Positions 15,505 through 23,434 of a DNA stretch of 25,837 bases are shown piece by piece. The first letter of the stretch is position 1. Each line of letters begins with the position of its first letter. This DNA is from Pirellulales bacterium. Lineage in GTDB: Bacteria > Planctomycetota > Planctomycetia > Pirellulales > JAICIG01. The position numbers and the translations under genes are program-made. The stretch spans positions 1 through 25,837 of the forward strand of contig JAICIG010000044.1 of the NCBI GenBank assembly GCA_025924495.1. The letters run 5' to 3'. The notes beneath the pieces are model-generated. The model was not told where the DNA came from and did not search any database. It saw only the letters and a list, made by a program, of their open reading frames with translations.

Positions 15505-15692
15505 GGGGCAGGTTGACCTCGAAGCGTGGCGACGATGTGTCCGCGCTTCGCTGGCGCTAAGCTGCGCGGCGCCGTGAACGCGACCTCGTTGAAGGTGAAG
15601 GCCGAACTACTGCGTGGGATTTTGCCAATGTCTTCTTTGCGTCTCCTTGGCTAGCGAACATTCCTTGTTCGCCGGCCCATTCGACCTGCCCC
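15505..15692. repeat. inverted-repeat-bounded segment, possible REP/MITE-like element
   Basis: GGGGCAGGT (15505-15513) and its reverse complement ACCTGCCCC (15684-15692) bound about 190 bases of non-coding sequence. Extending outward and inward gives about 12 of 13 matching positions. The left end is preceded by an A-run (AAAAAA). No transposase lies inside. Short non-coding units of this kind can be mobilised by REP-associated (Y1) or other transposases, but that is inference from structure only. Confidence 0.4.
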
Positions 15693-15694
15693 CC

Positions 15695-15724
15695 TGGTCA
15701 CTTTTGGCGTGCCGCCATTACAAT
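15695..15724 (+). promoter_or_regulatory. purD promoter candidate
   Basis: TGGTCA (-35, 4 of 6) is followed by 18 bases and TACAAT (-10, 5 of 6, 15719-15724). Transcription would start near 15731, leaving a leader of about 68 bases. It abuts the right end of the inverted-repeat segment. Confidence 0.5.
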
Positions 15725-15743
15725 CGTAGGCATATCTACCGAG

Positions 15744-15763
15744 GTTGGCGCTGAGGCGCCGGC
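15744..15763 (+). promoter_or_regulatory. leader hairpin upstream of purD
   Basis: An 8-bp stem (two G-U pairs) closed by a TGAG tetraloop lies in the proposed purD leader. It is followed by a pyrimidine-rich stretch (GTCTCTCTTGTCTTT). It could be an attenuator or just a stable leader structure; it does not resemble the purine riboswitch core. Confidence 0.35.
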
Positions 15764-15798
15764 GTCTCTCTTGTCTTTAAACCTGCGCGGCGGGATTC

Positions 15799-17088
15799 AT
15801 GAACGTATTGATCATTGGCAACGGCGGACGCGAGCACGCGCTTGCCTGGAAAATAGCTCAAAGTCGGCGGGTGGAACGGGTGTTCGTGGCGCCCGGCAAC
15901 GCGGGGACGGCGCTTGAAGCGGAAAACGTCGACATTCAGGCGACCGACTTCAAGAAGCTCATCAAATTCGCCAAGGAGAACCAGATTGGTCTGACGGTCG
16001 TAGGCCCCGAAGCCCCTTTGACCGCCGGAATTGTGGATGCCTTTCTCGCCGAAAAGCTGCGGGTCTTTGGACCGACCAAGGCCGCCGCCGAATTGGAAGG
16101 GAGCAAGGTCTTCTGCAAGAACCTGTTGCGTCATGCCGACGTCCCCACGGCCGACTATCGCGTGTTTCGCACGGCGGACCGCGCCGTAACGTTCCTGAAG
16201 GAGCGCGAGGACGTGCCCGTGGTCGTTAAAGCGGATGGTCTGGCCTCCGGCAAAGGAGTGATTGTCTGCTCGGGCCGGGCCGAAGCCCTCGACGCCGTCG
16301 ATCGCATTGGCCGAGCCAAGGAATTCGGCGATGCGGGGAACCAGATCGTGATCGAGGAACGCCTCGATGGGCAAGAAGCGAGCATATTGGCCATCAGTGA
16401 CGGCCAGACGATCGTTACGTTGCCCCCGGCCCAAGACCACAAGCGTGCCAACGACGGCGATACAGGGCCCAACACCGGCGGCATGGGCGCCTACTGTCCG
16501 ACGCCGCTGCTGGATGATGCGGCATTACGGTGGATTGAAGAGCATGTGTTGGTGCCGACAGTACATGCCATGAAACGCTCGCGCCGGCCGTTCCGAGGCG
16601 TCTTGTATGCCGGTTTGATGCTCACCAACCAAGGCCCTAAGGTGCTGGAGTATAACGTTCGCTTCGGCGACCCCGAGTGCCAGCCGATCTTGATGCGATT
16701 GAAGAGCGACCTGGTCGATATCCTTGAAGCGACGGTCGAAGGTCAACTTGATCGACTGGAGCCGATCGAATGGGATCCCCGGCCGGCGGTATGCGTGGTG
16801 ATGGCGAGCGAAGGCTACCCGGGCAAGTATCAAACCGGCCGTCCGATTCGCGGTTTGGACGAGGCAGCCAAAGTGTCCGATGTAAAGGTCTTCCATGCCG
16901 GCACCGCCACGGCTTCCGGCCAGGTGGTTACCAATGGCGGCCGCGTGCTTGGCGTGACGGCGCTTGGCAATACGATCTCGGCCGCCAAGCTGCAGGCATA
17001 CACCGCTGTGAAAGCCATCCGTTGGGACGGCGCGTGGTGCCGCAAAGACATTTCTGACAAGGCGCTAAAGCTGCCGGCTAAAAACTAA
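15799..17088 (+). CDS. purD: phosphoribosylamine-glycine ligase (GAR synthetase)
   Basis: This cytoplasmic ATP-grasp enzyme joins phosphoribosylamine and glycine to form GAR, the second step of de novo purine synthesis. At 429 residues it has the usual length and is collinear with the family. The N-terminal Rossmann-like part starts [15 protein letters not shown] (3-17). The A-domain begins near [13 protein letters not shown] (91-103). The ATP-grasp loop is [11 protein letters not shown] (144-154). The signature [17 protein letters not shown] (214-230) and the metal-binding [12 protein letters not shown] (284-295) are intact. The ATG at 15799 is the natural start. It has a GGCGGG-like sequence upstream, its own promoter-like pair and a leader hairpin, and it is not in an obvious operon with other pur genes. 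The downstream gene is convergent, 45 bases away. Confidence 0.97.
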   Translation: MNVLIIGNGGREHALAWKIAQSRRVERVFVAPGNAGTALEAENVDIQATDFKKLIKFAKENQIGLTVVGPEAPLTAGIVDAFLAEKLRVFGPTKAAAELEGSKVFCKNLLRHADVPTADYRVFRTADRAVTFLKEREDVPVVVKADGLASGKGVIVCSGRAEALDAVDRIGRAKEFGDAGNQIVIEERLDGQEASILAISDGQTIVTLPPAQDHKRANDGDTGPNTGGMGAYCPTPLLDDAALRWIEEHVLVPTVHAMKRSRRPFRGVLYAGLMLTNQGPKVLEYNVRFGDPECQPILMRLKSDLVDILEATVEGQLDRLEPIEWDPRPAVCVVMASEGYPGKYQTGRPIRGLDEAAKVSDVKVFHAGTATASGQVVTNGGRVLGVTALGNTISAAKLQAYTAVKAIRWDGAWCRKDISDKALKLPAKN

Positions 17089-17133
17089 AGGCCGATGCGG
17101 CGGACGAAGCAAGGAGCGTCTCCGGGTGGACAA

Positions 17134-17703
17134 TCACTCGTCGTCCACATCTTCGCCGTAGCCGGGCGGAAAGATCTCGGCATCGCCCGTCTGCTGGTCC
17201 AAGCCTTCGTCTGCAAAGCGAGCGAGCCAATACTCGACATGATTTTCGTCGAGTGGCGTCGCCGGCTTGCGGGCGACTTCGTCGCGCGATGGAAGGTTCC
17301 GGTCGCGCTGGCGCAGCGTCTCGGCATACCAGCGATCACTGTCAACGGCTTTCGCCTTGCGACGCCGCGCCGCGCGGTGCAACCGATGGTCGCTGGAAAC
17401 GACGGTCAGGCGTCGGGGCGCGGCATCGGCCAGAATCAGTTCTTCGATCAGCGCATCGGCGCTCTCATAATTCCGGGCAAAACGCACCGTGATGCCACGG
17501 TGATAGAGCGTGTGCGGCAAGCCTGGCGGCGCGCCGGCTGCATCAAAGACCACTGTTGTGGCGGATAAGGTTTGAGTTGGAACCGACTCCGCGACGAAGT
17601 TCAAAAGCGCTAAGCGCGACCGCTCCAATCCGCCCGGGCCGATTCCTCGGCCGAGGATGCTGGAGGCATACAGCAGGTTGTAGCCGTCGATCAAAAGAGC
17701 CAT
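17134..17703 (-). CDS. NYN-domain (YacP-like) PIN-fold ribonuclease-type protein
   Basis: This is a 189-residue cytoplasmic protein. It opens with MALLIDGYNLLYAS, the hallmark start of the NYN/YacP branch of the PIN-like fold. Acidic residues expected for metal binding are visible at D6, D54 (VVFDAAGAP), D83 (ESADALIEE) and D105 (VVSSDHRLHRAARR). B. subtilis YacP/Rae1 is a ribosome-associated endoribonuclease in this family; whether this protein acts on ribosomes is not shown. The C-terminal about 65 residues, ending in an acidic tail (GEDVDDE), are less conserved. I use the ATG at 17703; a GTG at 17751 would add 16 residues that do not fit the family start. No clear Shine-Dalgarno sequence is seen, so the gene may be leaderless or weakly initiated. 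It is convergent with purD. Confidence 0.85.
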   Translation of the reverse strand: MALLIDGYNLLYASSILGRGIGPGGLERSRLALLNFVAESVPTQTLSATTVVFDAAGAPPGLPHTLYHRGITVRFARNYESADALIEELILADAAPRRLTVVSSDHRLHRAARRRKAKAVDSDRWYAETLRQRDRNLPSRDEVARKPATPLDENHVEYWLARFADEGLDQQTGDAEIFPPGYGEDVDDE

Positions 17704-17807
17704 GCGAATTTGCGATATCGAGCGCTTCCATTTCGCATCGAGCGAGCACACGTGCTTCCATCATATCGCTTGATGGGGCCGTTATAAAATGCGCCGCTCG
17801 CGCAGGC

Positions 17808-17838
17808 AAAACGCCGCCGGCGACAAACGCCGGCGGCG
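17808..17838 (-). terminator. intrinsic terminator of the DUF1559 gene
   Basis: Read on the minus strand, a perfect 11-bp GC stem (17828-17838 with 17812-17822) closes a 5-base loop and is followed by TTTT (17808-17811). It lies 56 bases after the DUF1559 stop codon and would separate that gene from the NYN gene downstream. Confidence 0.75.
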
Positions 17839-17894
17839 CTAGGGAAAGCCGCAGTCGCGCTGCACGCAATCTTGCCTGGTTCTGCCGAGGCGGC

Positions 17895-18923
17895 TTACGG
17901 CGTTTGCATGGCGCCTTCGCCGCCGTCCTTGGAGCCGAGCGCTCCCCAGACGCCGTACGGGCTGGGGCCGCCGGCTGGGTCCGGCGCAGCGAGATTGCCA
18001 GTATTTATGCTTTCATTAACGAAACGCACGGAGCCGTCTGCCATGCCGACGAGCACTCCACCCGGATGGTTGCTGCTGGCAGAGGCGATACCCGAGTCGC
18101 CGTCCCAAGTGGAGACGCTGCACGACGGGCTATTGGGTGGCAAAACGGTGTTAAAACCGGTAAAAAACATCGCGCCGTCCGGCCAACGTTGACCTGCCAA
18201 TTGAGCCGTTGATACGCCCGAATTGTAGACGCCGTTGGTCGCCGTCGCGAGACAAGTCAGAGGATTCGACGTGGCGCTGCTGATGCTCCAGGCCGTTCCG
18301 CCTTTGACGTACTTTGAACTGCTGCCGATTACATGTTCGGAGAAAGCCGCCGTATTGCTCGTGCCGTCGGTAATATTCGCGAATGTGATGTGAGAGTTGC
18401 TGCCAAAGATGCCGCGCGGAGTCGCCGCTAAACCGTTGTATTGGTTTCCGGGACCCATGCAGTCGCCCAGGCTCACGCAGTAATTGGCCTTCGCCACAGT
18501 ATTGGCTCCGACCGTTGTCGGACTCGCTTCCGAAGGGCAGATCAATCCGGGAATGTTGACGGTCCAAGGCTGGTAGCCGCCATCCCACGGCACTCCGCCG
18601 CCGGCTGGATAAGCGCCTAGCGGGGAACTGATCTGTTGAGCTAGCGCTTGTTGCTCGAAGTAGGGCAGCATTTCGACAAACGCGCCGATGCGCTGACTGA
18701 CTGCGGAGCCCGTCAAGCGGCAAGGAAACACGTGAAAGATGTCATGATAGTTCTGCATGGCCAGCCCGAGCTGCTTGATGTTGTTGTTGCACTGGCTGCG
18801 CCGCGCTGCTTCGCGCGCCGCCTGCACTGCCGGAAGCAACAGCGCGATCAAGATTCCGATGATCGCGATGACCACCAACAATTCGACTAACGTGAAAGCC
18901 TCTCTACCGTAACGCTTCGACAT
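17895..18923 (-). CDS. DUF1559 pseudopilin-like surface protein
   Basis: This 342-residue protein belongs to the DUF1559 family (also known as SBP_bac_10), which is greatly expanded in planctomycetes. The N-terminus has a type IV prepilin-like signal: AFTLVELLVVIAIIGILIAL with Glu at position +5 (E14) and Ala instead of Gly before the cleavage point. AAREAARRSQCNNNIKQLGL follows, as is usual in the family. Near the C-terminus HPGGVLVGMADGSVRF carries the H-X9-DG motif. The ATG at 18923 has GGAG 8 bases upstream; a longer frame to 19016 lacks support. The strong terminator downstream suggests a single-gene transcript. The function is not established; a type II secretion/pilus-like surface role is generally suspected. 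A regulatory-like lipoprotein of the type often found next to DUF1559 genes is encoded divergently. Confidence 0.93.
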   Translation of the reverse strand: MSKRYGREAFTLVELLVVIAIIGILIALLLPAVQAAREAARRSQCNNNIKQLGLAMQNYHDIFHVFPCRLTGSAVSQRIGAFVEMLPYFEQQALAQQISSPLGAYPAGGGVPWDGGYQPWTVNIPGLICPSEASPTTVGANTVAKANYCVSLGDCMGPGNQYNGLAATPRGIFGSNSHITFANITDGTSNTAAFSEHVIGSSSKYVKGGTAWSISSATSNPLTCLATATNGVYNSGVSTAQLAGQRWPDGAMFFTGFNTVLPPNSPSCSVSTWDGDSGIASASSNHPGGVLVGMADGSVRFVNESINTGNLAAPDPAGGPSPYGVWGALGSKDGGEGAMQTP

Positions 18924-19272
18924 GCCGACTGCTCCTCGATTCCTTGTAAAACAAAGGGGTGAACGAATCAGTAACGCCCGGGCGCCAAATCGAACCCCGA
19001 GTGGTTTGACCTTCAAATAGCAAAGCGGGGCCGGATCCGCGTGCGGACGGCCTCAATTGCCGCAAAGACGGCAAGACCGGTCGCCGAGACCAATACTTGC
19101 CGCAAAGAACACTCACCGACTGAGAAGTCAGCGATGCACCGAAAATGCCTGCCCTCGCCCAAGCCTAAAAGCTGCGGGCGGGTGACTTCGCATTGCCTCA
19201 ACCGTCTGAAGTTCCGCTTTCCATTCCTGCAGACCGATCACAAGCTAACCGGTCAAGATTCATAATAGACAC

Positions 19273-19298
19273 AATAGGAAGCTAAGTGCTTCCCTATT
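19273..19298. repeat. hairpin in the divergent spacer
   Basis: AATAGGAAGC and GCTTCCCTATT pair over 10 bp with one bulged base and a TAAGT loop. A GC-rich stretch follows rather than a T-run, so it is not a typical terminator. Confidence 0.4.
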
Positions 19299-19435
19299 GC
19301 TGGGGGGCGGCCTGGAATCATGATTTTGTGCGTCGTCGCCCTCAACTTCCAAACTAAATATGCTTTCCAACCCGGTGTACATGGCGTTGACGATCGCCAT
19401 ACCGCTGCCTAGTCTTAATCTAGACCCGCGTTGGC

Positions 19436-19452
19436 TCGCCAGATTCTGGCGA
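19436..19452. promoter_or_regulatory. operator-like 17-base dyad
   Basis: TCGCCAGA-T-TCTGGCGA is a perfect 8-bp inverted repeat about one central base, 102 bases upstream of the lipoprotein ATG. The size and symmetry suit a dimeric repressor or activator site. No regulator gene is adjacent. Confidence 0.45.
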
Positions 19453-19501
19453 ATTCTTTTCGTCGCGAGCGGTTCGTTCTAACGCGGTCGGTCTTGTCTT
19501 A

Positions 19502-19531
19502 ACCGCCAGGCTGGACGCCAGCTTCGGCGGT
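19502..19531 (+). promoter_or_regulatory. leader hairpin next to the ribosome site of the lipoprotein gene
   Basis: ACCGCC/GGCGGT (6 bp) and GCTGG/CCAGC (5 bp) stack around a small internal loop with an ACG terminal loop. The stem ends 9 bases before the GAGGAGAGG ribosome site (19541-19549), so it could influence translation. Confidence 0.4.
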
Positions 19532-19553
19532 CCGGGAATTGAGGAGAGGTGCA

Positions 19554-20018
19554 ATGTTTCGCGTTTGTGCAATTGTTGGAATTCTGGCCATTACAGGCTG
19601 CTCTGGAAAGAGCCATCCGCCCGTTGCGGCCGTCTCAGGCACGGTGATGTATCAGGGCAAGCCGGTCGATGGCGCCGCAGTGATGTTTGTCCCGAGCGGG
19701 CAAGAAAAACCGGCGACTGGCACGACCAACGCCGAAGGACACTTTAAGCTGACGACGTTTACTGCCGACGATGGAGCGATGCCAGGAAACTACAAGGTCA
19801 CGATTTCGAAGACGGTCGCCAATGATCCGATGGCAGGCAAAAGTCCCGAGGAGATCTCGCAGACCTTTGCATCACTGAAGGCTCAGGGCAAGCCGATCCC
19901 CAAGGCAGAGACGAAGTATCTCGTGCCGCAGAAGTATATTTCCACCGCCAGTACTCCCGAGTCTGTCACGGTCAAGTCAAGCGAAGAAAACACCTTCAAC
20001 TTCGACCTCAAGGACTGA
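19554..20018 (+). CDS. small lipoprotein with carboxypeptidase-regulatory-like (transthyretin-like) domain
   Basis: This is a 154-residue exported lipoprotein with signal peptide and lipobox ITGCSG (C15). The mature part is a beta-sandwich-like domain: VSGTVMYQGKPVDGAAVMFV, then TGTTNAEGHFKLTTF and GNYKVTISK, as in carboxypeptidase-regulatory-like domains. In planctomycetes, proteins of this type often sit beside DUF1559 genes. Here the partner is divergent, 630 bases away. The ATG at 19554 is preceded by a very good ribosome site (GGAGAGG) and by a stable leader hairpin; a frame extension to 19539 would overlap that ribosome site. The molecular role is unknown; an envelope structural or binding function is likely. 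Confidence 0.85.
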   Translation: MFRVCAIVGILAITGCSGKSHPPVAAVSGTVMYQGKPVDGAAVMFVPSGQEKPATGTTNAEGHFKLTTFTADDGAMPGNYKVTISKTVANDPMAGKSPEEISQTFASLKAQGKPIPKAETKYLVPQKYISTASTPESVTVKSSEENTFNFDLKD

Positions 20019-20084
20019 AGATCTGCGCTGTCAGGCGATCGGGCGGCCTGGCCCTGCGTTGTAAACCAACGTGGTCTGACCTGT

Positions 20085-20122
20085 GGCGGCGCGAGCGCGG
20101 CCCCGACTGGCCGCGGGCCGCC
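20085..20122. repeat. strong GC hairpin between lipoprotein and dehydrogenase genes
   Basis: A 7-bp inner stem (CGCGGCC/GGCCGCG, 6-base loop) and a 6-bp outer stem (GGCGGC/GCCGCC) stack with a small asymmetric bulge. It lies 66 bases after the lipoprotein stop and 44 bases before the dehydrogenase start. It has no T-run, so it may be a Rho-type boundary or leader structure. Confidence 0.4.
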
Positions 20123-20166
20123 GCCGACCATTGCATGCGCGCGGTCGCTCGGCTACCTTCGAGGCC

Positions 20167-21150
20167 ATGTACCGCATCTGGTTTGAACGCAAATTACCGC
20201 AGGAACATGCTCATCTGATTGCCGGCGTCGCAGAGCCCATCGGCTTTGCCGTGGCGCCGGCGGACGATTCGCTGGCGGCGATCGAGCGCGCTGACGCGGT
20301 GATCGCGTCTGCAAAGATCGTCTATGACGGGGCGCTGATGGACCGCGCTCCGTCGCTCAAAGTCATCGCACGCACCGGCGTGGGGTATGACAACATTTCG
20401 GTGCCCGACGCCACAGCTCGCGGCATCTGCGTCTGCTATACGCCCGATGCTCCGACCATCTCCACGGCCGAGCACGCGGTCGCTTTGATGCTGGCCGCCG
20501 TTAAGCAATTGAAGCGATATAACCGCGCCATGCTCGAGGCGCCGACGGCCGATCACATTACCGACTACTACGGACTGGAGCTTTATGGCCGCCGGCTGGG
20601 GCTGGTGGGCTTGGGGCGAATCGGCAGCCGGGTGGCCCAGTTCGCCCGTGCGCTAGGAATGACGGTCGCCGCCTACGATCCATTCATCTCGCCGGCTCGG
20701 GCCGCCGACTTGGGAGTGGAATTGGCTCCATCGCTCGAGGCTTTGTTGCGGCAGTCGGACGTCGTCTCGCTGCACGTCCCGGCGGGCCCCGAAACGCGGC
20801 ATTTGATCAATGCCGAACGACTGGCTCAGATGAAGCCGGGCGCCTATCTCGTGAATGCAGCGAGAGGCGCGCTGGTCGATGAAGCGGCGCTGTTGGAGGC
20901 GCTGGACCGCGGCCATCTCAGCGGCGCAGGCCTCGATGTATTCGACGTGGAACCGCCGCCCGCCGAGCACCCGCTGCTGGCGCGGGACGATGTAATCGCC
21001 ACCCCGCATCTAGCCGGCCCTTCGCCGGCCGGTCGCCAACGCATGTGGGAAGGCGCGATCTCTCAAGCTCTGCAAGTGCTGCGCAACGAGCGGCCGGGCT
21101 ATTTGCTGAATCCCGACGTCTGGCCGGTTCGCCGCAACGGCAAAGCGTAA
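20167..21150 (+). CDS. D-isomer-specific 2-hydroxyacid dehydrogenase, phosphoglycerate-dehydrogenase-like
   Basis: This 327-residue cytoplasmic NAD(P)-dependent enzyme interconverts a D-2-hydroxyacid and its 2-oxoacid; the substrate is not known. The dinucleotide loop is GLVGLGRIGSRVAQFARALG (G148-x-G150-x2-G153), with D171 at the end of the second strand, which favours NAD. The catalytic residues are R233 (NAARGALVDE), E262 (VFDVEPPP) and H281 (TPHLAG). The N-terminal substrate domain has VIARTGVGYDNISV. The protein lacks the C-terminal ACT domain of many serine-pathway SerA enzymes, so a role other than serine synthesis is plausible. The frame opens at 20083, but the ATG at 20167 (MYRIWFERKL) fits the family start. 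GAGG lies very close before it, so initiation strength is unclear. The rhodanese gene follows after 45 bases. Confidence 0.9.
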   Translation: MYRIWFERKLPQEHAHLIAGVAEPIGFAVAPADDSLAAIERADAVIASAKIVYDGALMDRAPSLKVIARTGVGYDNISVPDATARGICVCYTPDAPTISTAEHAVALMLAAVKQLKRYNRAMLEAPTADHITDYYGLELYGRRLGLVGLGRIGSRVAQFARALGMTVAAYDPFISPARAADLGVELAPSLEALLRQSDVVSLHVPAGPETRHLINAERLAQMKPGAYLVNAARGALVDEAALLEALDRGHLSGAGLDVFDVEPPPAEHPLLARDDVIATPHLAGPSPAGRQRMWEGAISQALQVLRNERPGYLLNPDVWPVRRNGKA

Positions 21151-21195
21151 TCGGCTGGCAAAGATTTTCATTCTGCACATTCGGACGGTCCGGCG

Positions 21196-21573
21196 ATGGC
21201 CAAGCATTCTCCGCGATTTCTCCAACTGGTTGAAGAGGTCAAAACGCGCATTCGCGAGGTGAGCGTTCCGGAAATCCATGCTCGGCTCGAGCGCGGCGAG
21301 CGGTTTCATTTGGTCGATGTCCGCGAGGAGAGCGAATGGGCCAAGGGGCATTTGCCCCAGGCCCAGCACCTGGGCAAAGGGATTATCGAGCGAGACATTG
21401 AGGAACGCATCCCCGACACTGCCGCCGAAATCGTCCTCTACTGTGGCGGCGGTTTCCGCTCTGCGTTGGCCGCGGATAATTTGCAGCGGATGGGTTACAC
21501 CAACGTCTGGTCGATGGATGGCGGGTTCCGTGGCTGGCGCGATGCGAACTTGCCCATTGAGCCGGTAGGGTAA
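21196..21573 (+). CDS. single-domain rhodanese-like sulfurtransferase
   Basis: This 125-residue cytoplasmic protein has one complete rhodanese domain. The domain starts with VPEIHARLERGERFHLVDVR, continues through EWAKGHLPQAQHLGKG, and has the active loop LYCGGGFRSAL with C83 as the persulfide-forming cysteine and R88 in the loop. It ends with MDGGFRGWRDANLP, typical of GlpE/PspE-like single-domain rhodaneses. The first 20 residues form a short helical extension. No strong Shine-Dalgarno sequence is visible before the ATG at 21196. It lies 45 bases after the dehydrogenase gene and may be co-transcribed with it. The sulfur donor and acceptor are unknown. The next gene is convergent. Confidence 0.9.
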   Translation: MAKHSPRFLQLVEEVKTRIREVSVPEIHARLERGERFHLVDVREESEWAKGHLPQAQHLGKGIIERDIEERIPDTAAEIVLYCGGGFRSALAADNLQRMGYTNVWSMDGGFRGWRDANLPIEPVG

Positions 21574-21676
21574 AAGCATCAGTTTTTTAGCTTCCGGCGA
21601 GAGGCCCGGCCAGCGCTCGTTGCTCGCGGCGTAGGTCTGCATCCGATGCCTCCGCTTCGCCTCTGCTCTTCCCCCG

Positions 21677-23302
21677 TTAATGCGACACGCGCCAGCGCGT
21701 GTGGAACAGCCAGATCATGCCGAGCGCGAGAACAATGTCGAGGCCGATGTAGAAGCCGACAAAGGAAAACCAGAGCGGCCAATCGGCCGGAATGGCTTGA
21801 GTTCCTTGCATCTGCAGATCCAAAGGCAGCGCGAAGGCGGCGGAGAACGGGCTCGTAAAGGAGAGCTGCTTGAGCGTCGCGGTGATGTCCTGCCCGGGAT
21901 AGAAGGCCTGCGCGAAGAGCGTGATGGCGACGGGGGCAGTGAATAAAACGACGACGATGAAGTACGACGTCATCATGCTGACCGACGTTTTGCGGAAGAT
22001 TACCGAGCAAAATAGCGCCAGTCCGGCCGTCGTCAGGCAGGTGAGCAAGATGATCACCAGGTATCCGCCGATGGTCAGCATATTCGTCCAATAGTAGGAG
22101 ACCATCACGCAGGCCAGCAGCAGCGGCCAGAGCAGGAACGAAGTCAGCACGCTCGATACGCGCAGCCCCGATACGAGCTTGCCCCACAAAATTTGCCAGG
22201 GGGAGAGGATCGTCACCAGCAGCAGGTCAAGCGTTTCGCGTTCGCGTTCACTCGTCACGCTGCCGGCGGAAAAAACCGGGCCGACCAGCATGTTGAACAG
22301 CACGACGTAGCTGATATACCACGGCGCCAGGTAGGGGAACAGATAAAGGCAGGCGGCCATCAGCGGAATGGCCAGGAACATGCTGACCTGAATCACCACG
22401 CGCAGCATCAGCGTGCCTTGGCTGAATAGCTCGCTGCGCATTTCTTTGTCATAAATTGGGTTGGCGCCGTCTTCCAGCAGGCCGGTGCGTTTCGCCGGGG
22501 CGAACAGCCGGTCGGGAAACTGGTCGCGGTGGATTACCAGGCCGACCGCCTGACGCAGTTCTTGCACTTCGTCGACGACTTCCTTGCCTTCGCTGCCGAC
22601 GTCGGGCGGATGCAGCAGTCGGCGGCTGGTGGTTATGAATAACAAGGCGCAGATGGCCGCGCACCCGAGTGGAAAGAAAGTAACCGTCACGAACAACCGG
22701 AAAGCCGCCCCGGCGCCTTCGAACATCTGCCAGAACAACAAAGCGAACAAGGCCATTGGCAAGATCGCCAGATACGAGACGACCAGCGACGCAGCGGTCC
22801 GCTGAAAGTAGCTGCTGCAGGCCAGGCTGACCATGCCGAACGTGATGACCGAAATAATCAGCGCCATATAAATGGCGACGACTTCGTAGAACGACACGCC
22901 GCCTAGCGGCAGGCAGAGCATGACGATCGGCAAGGACGAGATGATCAGGATCGCCACATGCGATAGCGAGGCGAACAGTTTGCCGAGCACGATGGCTGCC
23001 GGTTTGAGCGGACTGGCTAGCAACATTTCATAGCTTTTGCGCTCTTTCTCGCCGGTGATGGCGCCCGCCGCGAAGCTGGGGGCCATCAATGAGGCGATCA
23101 TGTACTGCCCCAGGAAAAACAGGTTGACCAGCCGCTTGGCCGCCTCCGGGTTGGTCATGTCGATCTTTTTGGCCTGCGGCCAGGCCATGTAGACCACCAC
23201 TCCCAGCAGCGTTACATAGGCGAACAACAGCACAAAGGCCCTGCGCATCCGCAGGTTGACCAGCAGTTCGCGTTGCAAAACGGGGTTTTCGACGAGATAC
23301 AT
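21677..23302 (-). CDS. ABC-2-type permease, two fused permease units
   Basis: This is a 541-residue inner-membrane protein with about twelve hydrophobic helices. It reads as two homologous halves. The first (about 5-190) starts NPVLQRELLVNLRMRRAF and contains FAAGAITGEKERKSYEMLL. The second (about 281-470) starts NPIYDKEMRSELF and contains FSAGSVTSERERETLDLLL, then SPWQILWGKL matching SPLKPAAIVLGKL of the first. The (T/S)xE(R/K)E(R/K) block is the cytoplasmic loop typical of ABC-2 exporters such as the NatB/CcmB-like and gliding-type permeases. A soluble linker (about 225-280) joins the halves. A normal exporter needs two such permeases, so this protein could supply both. The ATG at 23302 is chosen; the frame upstream has only a TTG at 23338. 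It lies 132 bases after the ATPase gene. The substrate is unknown. Confidence 0.88.
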   Translation of the reverse strand: MYLVENPVLQRELLVNLRMRRAFVLLFAYVTLLGVVVYMAWPQAKKIDMTNPEAAKRLVNLFFLGQYMIASLMAPSFAAGAITGEKERKSYEMLLASPLKPAAIVLGKLFASLSHVAILIISSLPIVMLCLPLGGVSFYEVVAIYMALIISVITFGMVSLACSSYFQRTAASLVVSYLAILPMALFALLFWQMFEGAGAAFRLFVTVTFFPLGCAAICALLFITTSRRLLHPPDVGSEGKEVVDEVQELRQAVGLVIHRDQFPDRLFAPAKRTGLLEDGANPIYDKEMRSELFSQGTLMLRVVIQVSMFLAIPLMAACLYLFPYLAPWYISYVVLFNMLVGPVFSAGSVTSERERETLDLLLVTILSPWQILWGKLVSGLRVSSVLTSFLLWPLLLACVMVSYYWTNMLTIGGYLVIILLTCLTTAGLALFCSVIFRKTSVSMMTSYFIVVVLFTAPVAITLFAQAFYPGQDITATLKQLSFTSPFSAAFALPLDLQMQGTQAIPADWPLWFSFVGFYIGLDIVLALGMIWLFHTRWRVSH

Positions 23303-23434
23303 GCAAACAGTCCAGACTCGAAAGTTAACTTGCTCCAAGCGCCGAACTCGGAGCTCGAAGTTGGGAGCGAACAGTGAAGCCTCGCGACCGCAGCTCTCCT
23401 CGCCGTTCTTCGCTTCGAGTCCCGCACAAATCGC

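Larger units (their letters stand above)
15474..15798. other. spacer between heptahaem cytochrome gene and purD
   Basis: This region of about 325 bases has no supported gene. It contains an inverted-repeat-bounded segment (15505-15692), then the purD promoter and leader hairpin. Confidence 0.6.
18924..19553. other. divergent spacer between DUF1559 and lipoprotein genes
   Basis: These 630 bases hold no supported gene. Visible structures are a 12-base direct repeat TTGCCGCAAAGA (19057-19068 and 19097-19108, 40 bases apart; the first copy also forms a small hairpin with CGGCAA), a hairpin at 19273-19298, a 17-base dyad at 19436-19452 and a leader hairpin at 19502-19531. Both flanking genes have good ribosome sites, so promoters for both should lie here. 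I could not assign a convincing -35/-10 pair to either gene. Confidence 0.6.

Noticed and set aside
15744..15763. Purine riboswitch upstream of purD
   Set aside because: Only one hairpin is present; the three-way junction and conserved loop sequences of the purine aptamer are not seen.
21010..21642. Open frame of 210 codons on the minus strand
   Set aside because: Antisense to the dehydrogenase C-terminus and rhodanese gene, both with intact catalytic motifs.
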